A program made the position numbers and the translations under genes. A DNA stretch of 6,194 nucleotides. Source: Flavobacteriaceae bacterium (GTDB lineage Bacteria; Bacteroidota; Bacteroidia; Flavobacteriales; Flavobacteriaceae). Below are positions 1 to 5,945 of this stretch, in pieces. The stretch lies in the NCBI GenBank assembly GCA_013214275.1, contig JABSPP010000107.1:1-6194 (forward strand). Reading direction: 5' to 3'. How positions within the stretch are numbered: position 1 is the first letter of the stretch; every line of letters starts with the position of its first letter. The notes beneath the pieces were generated by a model that worked only from the letters and a program-made list of their open reading frames with translations, was not told where the DNA came from and searched no databases.

Positions 1-62
1 TAAAACGCTGTGCAATGCATGAGCCTGTGGCTATAAGAGAACTAAAACTAATTGAGACCTAA
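1..62 (+). pseudogene. Probable upstream part of the M20 gene, ended by an in-frame TAA
   Basis: Read in the same frame as the M20 gene that follows, this stretch is open from base 3 and encodes about 19 residues (KRCAMHEPVAIRELKLIET) before TAA at 60-62, which directly abuts the ATG at 63. The peptide resembles the M20 segment just before the zinc-binding strand: family members, as I recall them, have a 'P-x-x-x-A-E' strand and a short loop about 23-24 residues before 'DGQPVD', and here the Pro-to-DGQPVD spacing fits if the stop is read through as one residue. I infer that this is the same gene interrupted by a nonsense change (AAA to TAA is one base) or a sequencing error. The alternative is the C-terminus of an unrelated upstream gene. 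The other two frames contain stops. Confidence 0.45.
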
Positions 63-1292
63 ATGGGTAACCCTATATTTTATTTTCATCTAGATGGCCA
101 ACCTGTTGATCCAGAAGCATGGGATCAAGAAGACCCTTTTACTCCTGTACTAAAAAAACAAACAGAAAATGGGGATTGGAATACCATTGGCTGGGAACAT
201 CTCAACGACGAGATTAACGAAGAATGGCGAATCTTTGCCAGAGCTGCAGCAGATGACAAAGCACCAATAGTCATGTTTTTGTCGGCTCTAGAGTTGATGA
301 AGGTCAATCATCAAAAACCAAAATTCAACATAAAAATCATCTTTGACCTAGAAGAAGAATACGGATCAAATGGATTCCTTTCCACCTTAGAGAAGTACAA
401 AGAAAATTATCAGGCAGATTACATGATAATTATGGATGGCCCAGCTCATAGTTCCAACCAGCCCACGCTCACTTTTGGTTGCCGCGGTATTGCCACCTGC
501 AGCATCACCACATACGGATCAAAACTACCGCAACACAGTGGTCATTATGGGAATTATGTCCCCAATCCAGTATTTGGATTGTCGAGAATTTTAGCCAGTA
601 TGAAAGATGAAAATGGACTTGTTTTGATAAAAAATTATTACCAAGGAATTAACTTCTCTGATGATACGTTGGAAACTCTCAATCTAGTCCCTGATAACAA
701 AATATCCATCAACAAAGGACTGCTAATTCACAAAGAAGAGAATGTAGGATCCAACTACCAAGAAGCATTACAGTATCCTACACTAAACATCCGTCAGATA
801 GAAACTTCTTGGAAAGGCAAAGGGTTAAAAACAGTCATTCCAGAATATGCAACCGCTCACATTGATGTTCGATTGGTTGTTGAGACAGATAAGATCAAAC
901 AGCTCGATAAAATTCAAAAACACTTACAGAGTTTAGGATATTTAGTCTTAGATAGAGATCCAACAGACAAAGAGAGATTCAACAATAAAAAGATTGTTAA
1001 GTTTAAAAGAAACAGGGGAGTGAATGCATTCAGAACCGAGTTGGACTCTCCTTTTGGTGAAGCTTTAAGAGCAGCACTCACCAAAACCTTTGGAAAGACA
1101 CCAGTGAGTATCAGAACAATGGGAGGGACAGTTCCCATCATCCCTGCGATCAATAAACTGAATATTCCTGCCATTATTGTACCAATGGTAAATATGGATA
1201 ACAATCAGCACAGTCCAAATGAAAACATTCGAATTGGAAATATTCGCCAAGGAATCCAAATGTGTTTGGCTATTCTAAATACCAGTTTATAA
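63..1292 (+). CDS. M20-family zinc metallopeptidase/amidohydrolase homologue, N-terminus missing
   Basis: This is a cytoplasmic-type di-zinc hydrolase of the M20 (dipeptidase/aminoacylase) family; its substrate is unknown. The expected zinc and catalytic positions are present: H9 and D11 in 'FHLDGQPVDP', bridging D64 in 'ARAAADDKAP', the Glu pair E98/E99 in 'EEEYGS', D125 in 'IMDG', and H383 in 'NNQHSPNEN'. The dimerisation-domain motif 'HSGHYGN' starts at H158, and 'GGTVPIIP' (354-361) is the usual late Gly-rich segment. The metal-binding strand begins at residue 3, whereas relatives have roughly 80-100 residues before it, so the 409-residue product lacks the start of the catalytic domain. 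A TAA lies immediately before the ATG, and the frame above it also looks like M20 sequence, so this is probably a nonsense-interrupted gene whose internal ATG is only formally a start. No ribosome binding site is evident. It leads the kynurenine-pathway genes, 86 bases before the aldehyde dehydrogenase. Family assignment is secure; function and integrity are not. Confidence 0.8.
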   Translation: MGNPIFYFHLDGQPVDPEAWDQEDPFTPVLKKQTENGDWNTIGWEHLNDEINEEWRIFARAAADDKAPIVMFLSALELMKVNHQKPKFNIKIIFDLEEEYGSNGFLSTLEKYKENYQADYMIIMDGPAHSSNQPTLTFGCRGIATCSITTYGSKLPQHSGHYGNYVPNPVFGLSRILASMKDENGLVLIKNYYQGINFSDDTLETLNLVPDNKISINKGLLIHKEENVGSNYQEALQYPTLNIRQIETSWKGKGLKTVIPEYATAHIDVRLVVETDKIKQLDKIQKHLQSLGYLVLDRDPTDKERFNNKKIVKFKRNRGVNAFRTELDSPFGEALRAALTKTFGKTPVSIRTMGGTVPIIPAINKLNIPAIIVPMVNMDNNQHSPNENIRIGNIRQGIQMCLAILNTSL

Positions 1293-1360
1293 TGCTTGCA
1301 TTTAAAAGACATAAAGAGGAACTAGATGTACTCGGATATTCACTGACAGATGTGGTTTAA
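1292..1360 (+). pseudogene. 22-codon ORF coupled to the M20 stop; possible RidA remnant
   Basis: The ATG overlaps the M20 stop codon (TAATG, 1290-1294) and the frame runs 22 codons to TAA at 1358-1360. The last residues, 'KEELDVLGYSLTDVV', align without gaps to the RidA-family core helix and turn (in E. coli RidA, recalled as 'KAIVEAAGLKVGDIV'), with Gly, Asp and Val at matching positions. The codon after this match would encode Lys in RidA and is TAA here. Context supports the idea, because 2-aminomuconate deaminase, the enzyme after the aldehyde dehydrogenase next door, is a RidA-family protein. A loose resemblance to the start of phytanoyl-CoA dioxygenases, or pure chance, is also possible for so short a peptide. 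The frame is the same as that of the downstream aldehyde dehydrogenase, separated by TAA, five codons and TGA. Confidence 0.25.
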
Positions 1361-1378
1361 AAAAAGAAAATTAGTTGA

Positions 1379-2851
1379 ATGAATATCCAAAACTATATCT
1401 ATGGCAGATTTATCGATCCAGTCTCTAACGAGTGGATAGACAACTACAACCCATCAGTTGGTCAAGTCTATGGACAAACTCCCAATTCAGGAAAAGAAGA
1501 CGTAGAAAAAGCCTTCCAAGCAGCAAATAAAGCATTTCCTAGCTGGTCAAACACCTCAATAGATGAACGCTCCAGAATATTGCTCAAGATTGCTCAACTC
1601 ATCACAGAGAAGCAATCAGAATTGGCAGCGGCAGAATCCAAAGACAACGGAAAACCCCTAGCACTTGCCACTGCCATTGATATTCCAAGAGCATCAGCAA
1701 ATTTTCGTTTTTTCGCTAATGCCATCACTCAGTTTGCTTCCGAAGCTCATGAAAGTGTGGGTATGGATGCGATGAATTTCACCCTACGTCAACCCTTAGG
1801 GGTAGTAGGGTGTATCTCTCCTTGGAATTTACCACTGTACCTATTCACATGGAAAATAGCACCAGCACTAGCAGCTGGGAATTGTGTGGTTGCCAAACCG
1901 AGCGAAGTAACACCCATGACAGCCTTTTTACTAGGTGAAATTTGCAATCGTGCAGGATTGCCAAAAGGAGTATTGAATATTGTTCATGGATTAGGAACCA
2001 CAACCGGACAAGCAATTGTAGCACACCCAAAAATTAAAGCGATTTCCTTCACAGGAGGAACACAAACTGGTGCGCATATAGCACGAGTTGCTGCTCCTAT
2101 GTTTAAAAAATTGTCATTAGAGCTTGGCGGAAAAAATCCAAATATCATCTTTTCCGATTGTGATTATGAAAACATGTTGCATACAACAGTTCGATCTTCC
2201 TTTGCCAACCAAGGTCAGATTTGCTTGTGTGGAAGTCGAATTTTTGTAGAACGGGGGATATACCAACGGTTTAAAGTTGATTTTGTAGAAGCTGTTTCAA
2301 AACTGAAAATTGGAGACCCTGCAAATCCCAAAACAGATATAGGAGCATTGGTGTCAGATCAACACTTAAAAAAAGTGACATCTTACATTGCTAATGCACA
2401 TAAATATGGAGGTACTGTGTTGTTTGGAGGAAATAACGTCCAAGTTGAAGGATTGGAACATGGATATTATTTGCAACCAACCATCATAGAGGTCCAAGAC
2501 AATCAATGCAAATTAAATCAAGAAGAAATTTTTGGGCCAGTTGTCACCATCATGCCTTTTGATACCGAAGAGGAAGTACTGCAAATGGCAAATGACATTA
2601 CTTACGGATTATCTGCTACCCTATGGACAAACAACCTCAACAGAACCATGCAGATGGTAAAACAAATTCAAGCAGGAATTGTCTGGATAAATACTTGGTT
2701 GCTAAGAGACCTTAGAACACCTTTTGGTGGAGTCAAAAACTCAGGAGTAGGAAGAGAAGGAGGATTTGAAGCCCTAAGATTTTTTACCGAACCCAAAAAT
2801 ATTTGTATCAAATACCAAACATCGGAAAATGGACTTACAACTAAAAAATAA
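1379..2851 (+). CDS. nbaE: 2-aminomuconate-6-semialdehyde dehydrogenase (ALDH8A1-like)
   Basis: This NAD-dependent aldehyde dehydrogenase is expected to oxidise 2-aminomuconate 6-semialdehyde, made by the decarboxylase encoded downstream, to 2-aminomuconate in the cytoplasm. The 490-residue length is normal for the superfamily. The oxyanion Asn N150 lies in 'SPWNLPL', cofactor segments are 'AKPSE' (172-176) and 'FTGGTQTG' (224-231), the general base E248 lies in 'LELGGKNP', the nucleophile C282 in 'NQGQICLC', and 'EEIFGPV' is at 382-388. The segment 'WLLRDLRTPFGG' (440-451) is the hallmark of the ALDH8A1/2-aminomuconate-semialdehyde group, where an Arg in this region binds the substrate carboxylate; R104 may supply the second Arg known from the Pseudomonas enzyme. 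The ATG directly follows a TGA (1376-1378) and an A-rich stretch. The end overlaps the SDR gene by 23 bases. Adjacent dioxygenase and decarboxylase genes make the substrate assignment strong; hydroxymuconic-semialdehyde dehydrogenase is the main alternative. Confidence 0.88.
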   Translation: MNIQNYIYGRFIDPVSNEWIDNYNPSVGQVYGQTPNSGKEDVEKAFQAANKAFPSWSNTSIDERSRILLKIAQLITEKQSELAAAESKDNGKPLALATAIDIPRASANFRFFANAITQFASEAHESVGMDAMNFTLRQPLGVVGCISPWNLPLYLFTWKIAPALAAGNCVVAKPSEVTPMTAFLLGEICNRAGLPKGVLNIVHGLGTTTGQAIVAHPKIKAISFTGGTQTGAHIARVAAPMFKKLSLELGGKNPNIIFSDCDYENMLHTTVRSSFANQGQICLCGSRIFVERGIYQRFKVDFVEAVSKLKIGDPANPKTDIGALVSDQHLKKVTSYIANAHKYGGTVLFGGNNVQVEGLEHGYYLQPTIIEVQDNQCKLNQEEIFGPVVTIMPFDTEEEVLQMANDITYGLSATLWTNNLNRTMQMVKQIQAGIVWINTWLLRDLRTPFGGVKNSGVGREGGFEALRFFTEPKNICIKYQTSENGLTTKK

Positions 2852-3605
2852 AAACGCACTGGTATGTGGAAGTACTCAGGGAATTGGGAAAGCCACAGCC
2901 ATTCTGCTGGCTCTTGAAGGAGCAAATGTAACATTGGTATCTAGAAATGAAGAAAAACTGAAAGCAGTGTTATCTGAGTTATCAAACAACAACCAGCATC
3001 ATGAGTACTTAACAGCAGATTTTGCCAATCCAAAAGAGCTGAAAAATAAGCTTCAGGCGCTCAAAACGAAGCACCATATCCTTGTCAATAATACAGGAGG
3101 GCCAGCTGGAGGGCCAGTATTCAATGCCAAATTAGAAGAATTTGAAAAAGCATTTACCATGCACCTAAAATGCAATCATATTTTAGTGCAGTCGCTAGTG
3201 CCCTTTATGAAAGAAGAGAGATATGGAAGAATCATCAATGTAATCTCTACATCAGTAAAACAGCCGTTAGATGGATTGGGGGTTTCTAACACCATCCGCG
3301 GGGCAGTTGCCAACTGGTCTAAAACCATGGCCAATGAATTGGGACAGTTTGGAATTACAGTAAATAATGTGTTACCTGGTGCCACAGAAACCGAACGGTT
3401 GAATGAGATCATTCAACATAAAGCGCATAAAACAGGCAAAAGTACTACCGAAATTTCTGAAAGTATGAAAAACGCATCCCCAGCCAAGCGCTTTGCCAAG
3501 CCAGAAGAAACAGCAGCAGCCATTGCCTTTTTGGCTAGCGAAAAAGCATCATATATCAATGGGATTAACCTCCCAGTAGACGGAGGAAGAACAAAATCCC
3601 TGTAA
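2829..3605 (+). CDS. SDR-family oxidoreductase with degenerate catalytic tetrad
   Basis: This is a classical-length (258 aa) short-chain dehydrogenase/reductase fold, cytoplasmic. The nucleotide-binding motif is 'GSTQGIG' (14-20), R39 in 'VSRN' suggests NADP(H) preference, 'NNTGGPAGGP' (87-96) replaces the usual NNAG, and 'PVDGG' (249-253) is the normal C-terminal motif. Counting from E. coli FabG spacing, the tetrad Asn-Ser-Tyr-Lys reads H112, S140, S153, R157, with 'SNTIR' in place of YxxxK. This matches the BKR-like SDR subgroup annotated as 3-oxoacyl-ACP reductase-like but lacking the canonical residues, so fatty-acid synthesis is doubtful. The start is fixed by the first beta strand beginning at about residue 9. 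It overlaps the aldehyde dehydrogenase by 23 bases, implying translational coupling. From context I infer a role in 2-aminomuconate metabolism, perhaps reduction, but the sequence does not show the substrate. Confidence 0.85.
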   Translation: MDLQLKNKNALVCGSTQGIGKATAILLALEGANVTLVSRNEEKLKAVLSELSNNNQHHEYLTADFANPKELKNKLQALKTKHHILVNNTGGPAGGPVFNAKLEEFEKAFTMHLKCNHILVQSLVPFMKEERYGRIINVISTSVKQPLDGLGVSNTIRGAVANWSKTMANELGQFGITVNNVLPGATETERLNEIIQHKAHKTGKSTTEISESMKNASPAKRFAKPEETAAAIAFLASEKASYINGINLPVDGGRTKSL

Positions 3606-3612
3606 AAAGAAA

Positions 3613-3658
3613 GATAAATTTAGGTATCTTTAAAAAGTTTTTAGTTTAAAAATTTATC
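3613..3658 (+). promoter_or_regulatory. 9-bp inverted repeat just upstream of the dioxygenase start
   Basis: GATAAATTT (3613-3621) is a perfect inverted repeat of AAATTTATC (3650-3658), separated by 28 bases that themselves contain the AT-only palindrome TAAAAA-G-TTTTTA (3631-3643). The right arm ends 3 bases before the ATG at 3662. It could be an operator for a dimeric regulator, or an RNA stem masking the translation start. The stretch is very AT-rich, so chance is a real alternative. Confidence 0.25.
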
Positions 3659-3661
3659 AAA

Positions 3662-4201
3662 ATGAGCATGCTAGTACAACCTATAAACTTTAAAAAGTGG
3701 ATCGATGAACATCGCCATTTACTAAAACCACCAGTAGGAAATAAATGTGTTTGGGATGGTGGTGAATACATCGTCACGGTGGTTGGAGGACCCAACAGTC
3801 GTAAAGATTACCATTACAACGAAACACCAGAATTTTTCTACCAAGTAGAAGGAGATATGGTGCTAAAGATCATCAATGAGAAAGGGGAAAAAGTAGACGT
3901 TGAGATCAAAGAAGGAGAGATCTATTTATTACCTGCTAGAGTACCACATTCGCCACAAAGAAAAGCCAATACCGTTGGTTTGGTTATCGAATATCCAAGA
4001 CCCAAAGGAGTCAAAGATGCGCTAGAATGGTATTGTGAAGAATCTGGAAACTTATTATACCGAGAAGAATTTGAACTAAAGAATATTGAAACCGACATGC
4101 CTGCCATATTTGATAGATTCTACTCAGACATAGAAAAAAGAACCTGCTCTAAGAGTGGTGTAGTCATGGAACCACCCGCAGGATGGTCACCAAAGCAATA
4201 A
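3662..4201 (+). CDS. nbaC: 3-hydroxyanthranilate 3,4-dioxygenase
   Basis: This cupin-fold Fe(II) extradiol dioxygenase cleaves 3-hydroxyanthranilate to 2-amino-3-carboxymuconate semialdehyde, which otherwise cyclises to quinolinate. Hallmarks are 'GGPNSRKDYH' (42-51), 'FFYQVEGDMVL' (58-68) and 'LPARVPHSPQR' (90-100). Iron ligands are H51, E57 and H96; substrate-binding residues R47, R100 and E110 are all present. The 179-residue length matches bacterial enzymes (174 in Cupriavidus metallidurans). Bacterial homologues carry a second, rubredoxin-like iron site of four Cys near the C-terminus (C125, C128, C162, C165 in Cupriavidus). Here C125 and C162 remain but the partners are S128 and S165, so that site is unlikely to form in the usual way. 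The ATG at 3662 could be replaced by the ATG two codons on (3668), which gives a start closer to 'MLVQPINF'. The SDR gene lies 56 bases upstream, with an inverted repeat in the gap. Identification is secure. Confidence 0.97.
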   Translation: MSMLVQPINFKKWIDEHRHLLKPPVGNKCVWDGGEYIVTVVGGPNSRKDYHYNETPEFFYQVEGDMVLKIINEKGEKVDVEIKEGEIYLLPARVPHSPQRKANTVGLVIEYPRPKGVKDALEWYCEESGNLLYREEFELKNIETDMPAIFDRFYSDIEKRTCSKSGVVMEPPAGWSPKQ

Positions 4202-4311
4202 CAGATCTTTAACCAGCCGATTTCAAATACATGAAATTCTCATTAAAAAATTGGTCAAGTAAAATACCCCAATAAAATCAAATTCCAAACAGCGAGCATA
4301 CATTTAAACGA

Positions 4312-5397
4312 GTGAAACCAAGAAAACTTAGAATCAACGGACATTCTCACCTTCTTCCATATCCCGAAGAAATACCAAAATACATGAAAGACAAGGGGAT
4401 TTTTTGGGTCGACAAAGACCGTAAATTTATGCTGCAAAAAGATTGGAGCAGACCTGTTACAGACTCCAGTTTCTTTTTGGATGAGAAGTTAACTTGGATG
4501 GAAAAGTTTCACATAGATCACGCTGTGGTGTTAAACCTTTCCCAACTATACGGCAACGGTCTTAGAGTAGAAGAGATGAAGCAAGCATTGCGATTTCAAA
4601 ACGATTTTAACGCCAGAATTCAACGAGAAAACCCCTCCAAGTTTACCTGTGGATTTGTGGTGCATCCAGGATTTGTTCGAGGAGCCTGTTGGGAAATAGA
4701 ACGCTGTGTAGAGCAACTGGGAATGCGGCTGCTGTGTTTACCAACACATTACATGGATACTATTGGAACATGGCGTTGTATTTTTGATGAAGAAAACGAA
4801 CGAATTTTTGAACTCGCAGACAAATACAATCTTGCCCTGGAAATTCATCCCTACGATGGTGAAAAATTTATCAAATTACAAAATACATCATGGCGCTTTC
4901 ACCTTATTTGGATGCTAGCCCAATGTGCTGACGCTTATCATTTCCTAACCCTTAATGGCTATTATGAAAAATACCCTAATATGCGCGTTTGCTTTGCTCA
5001 TGGCGGACAGTTGGCACAGATGAATTTAGGAAGAAGAATTCAAGGATTTGACGGTCGTCCAGACCTTTTCGAAGGCAAAGAACATCCCAGAAAAGCAGTA
5101 GGGCACAAAAATATTTTCTTTGACACCTTAGTTCACGATACAGGATCCCTTGAGTTGCTCGTAAAAAACCAAGGATCAAACCAAGTGTTAATGGGGTTAG
5201 ACGACCCTTACCCTCTAGGCGAAATGGAAAGCGCACCCCAATCTTCATATCCCGGAAAAATCTTAGACCTTGCGATGGATAGAGATATCATTAATTCAGA
5301 GCAATACGACCAAATCTGGGAAGACAATGTTCTTCAATGGCTGTATGGAGACGATGAAAAAGGAAAACAAGACCTCATCAACAAAATTTTAGCATAG
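4312..5397 (+). CDS. nbaD: 2-amino-3-carboxymuconate-6-semialdehyde decarboxylase (ACMSD)
   Basis: This zinc-dependent amidohydrolase-superfamily decarboxylase converts the dioxygenase product to 2-aminomuconate 6-semialdehyde, diverting flux from quinolinate/NAD toward catabolism. The zinc ligands are visible: H11 and H13 ('NGHSHLLPYP'), H179 ('LEIHPYDG') and D297 ('GLDDPYPLG'); H230 ('FAHGGQLA') is the catalytic His, and R241/R242 ('NLGRRIQGF') fit the Arg reached from the partner subunit in the dimer. Substrate-side R47 lies in 'SRPVTDSS'. At 361 residues it is slightly longer than the Pseudomonas enzyme (about 334). The start is GTG: the frame is open upstream only to a TAA at 4273-4275, with no ATG between, and the conserved N-terminal strand 'KLRINGHSH' begins at residue 5. 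A 110-base gap follows the dioxygenase gene; the GNAT gene starts 6 bases after this stop. Confidence 0.95.
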   Translation: MKPRKLRINGHSHLLPYPEEIPKYMKDKGIFWVDKDRKFMLQKDWSRPVTDSSFFLDEKLTWMEKFHIDHAVVLNLSQLYGNGLRVEEMKQALRFQNDFNARIQRENPSKFTCGFVVHPGFVRGACWEIERCVEQLGMRLLCLPTHYMDTIGTWRCIFDEENERIFELADKYNLALEIHPYDGEKFIKLQNTSWRFHLIWMLAQCADAYHFLTLNGYYEKYPNMRVCFAHGGQLAQMNLGRRIQGFDGRPDLFEGKEHPRKAVGHKNIFFDTLVHDTGSLELLVKNQGSNQVLMGLDDPYPLGEMESAPQSSYPGKILDLAMDRDIINSEQYDQIWEDNVLQWLYGDDEKGKQDLINKILA

Positions 5398-5403
5398 TAT
5401 CAA

Positions 5404-5919
5404 ATGGCGCATCAATTTCGAAAAGCCTTCCCCAGCGATGCATCCAGAATTTGGGAAATACTACAACAAGCAATTTTTAAACGAAAAAAAGAGGGAAGTA
5501 ACCAATGGCAAGACGGCTATCCCAATCCAGAGGTGATTAAAAAAGATATTTCAAAAGAAATTGGTTACATATTGATTACAAATAATGAAATTATAGGGTA
5601 TTGTGCCGTAGATATTAACAACGAACCCGCATACCAAAAAATTGAAGGAGCTTGGCAGACCAACGGAGATTTTGTGGTATTTCATAGGGTAGCAATTGCA
5701 AAGGAATACATCGGAAAAGGGCTTGCATCAACAATGTTTAAATGCATAGAACATTACGCATTAGAAAATACCATTAACAGCATTAAAGCCGATACGAATT
5801 TTGACAATGCTCCCATGCTTTATCTCTTTAAAAAGCTTGGGTATCGCTACTGCGGTCAAGTACACATCAGAAATTCCCCAAGAAAAGCATACGAAAAAGT
5901 GCTAAACCTAAAACAATAG
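5404..5919 (+). CDS. GNAT-family N-acetyltransferase
   Basis: This is a 171-residue single-domain acetyl-CoA-dependent acetyltransferase, cytoplasmic, substrate unknown. The acetyl-CoA pyrophosphate-binding motif A is at about 95-110 ('RVAIAKEYIGKGLAST', with G104, G106), preceded by the beta strand 'VVFHRVAI'. Motif B follows with 'ADTNFDNAPMLYLFKKLGY' (129-147), the usual Asn-x-x-(M/A)-x-x-(F/L)-(Y/F)-x-K-x-G-(F/Y) pattern, including N135 and G146-Y147. The N-terminal 'FRKAFPSDASRIWEIL' is the typical opening helix. It sits 6 bases behind the ACMSD stop, so it is probably cotranscribed, but nothing in the sequence links it to kynurenine chemistry. It is the last + strand gene and faces a convergent gene 21 bases away. 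Confidence 0.88.
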   Translation: MAHQFRKAFPSDASRIWEILQQAIFKRKKEGSNQWQDGYPNPEVIKKDISKEIGYILITNNEIIGYCAVDINNEPAYQKIEGAWQTNGDFVVFHRVAIAKEYIGKGLASTMFKCIEHYALENTINSIKADTNFDNAPMLYLFKKLGYRYCGQVHIRNSPRKAYEKVLNLKQ

Positions 5920-5945
5920 GTTCGCACTCCCTTTTAATACCTATT
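5915..5945. terminator. Possible bidirectional terminator stem between convergent genes
   Basis: AATAGGT (5915-5921) and ACCTATT (5939-5945) form a perfect 7-bp inverted repeat around a 17-base loop. The arms contain the TAG stops of both convergent genes (5917-5919 on +, 5941-5943 on -). The position suits a shared terminator, but the stem is short and AT-rich, the loop is long and no clean T-run follows on either strand, so support is weak. Confidence 0.25.

Noticed and set aside
914..1204. Long open frame on the - strand inside the M20 gene
   Set aside because: It lies antisense to strongly conserved M20 motifs, has a low-complexity hydrophobic translation and no initiation context; it is a shadow frame.
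3096..3117. Near-tandem repeat of GGAGGGCCAG within the SDR gene
   Set aside because: It is explained by the coding sequence for Gly-Gly-Pro-Ala-Gly-Gly-Pro in the cofactor-binding loop.
3625..3632. TATCTTTA as a Bacteroidota -7 promoter element (TAnnTTTG)
   Set aside because: The last base does not match and there is no TTTG about 19-21 bases upstream, so an internal promoter is not supported.
4220..4237. 6-bp inverted repeat ATTTCA/TGAAAT with a 6-base loop after the dioxygenase gene, as a terminator
   Set aside because: The stem is short and AT-only apart from one pair, no T-run follows, and the next gene is codirectional and functionally linked.
4231..4275. 14-codon ORF in the gap between the dioxygenase and ACMSD genes
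   Set aside because: It is very short, has no initiation signal and no recognisable sequence, and occurs in AT-rich DNA where such ORFs are expected by chance.
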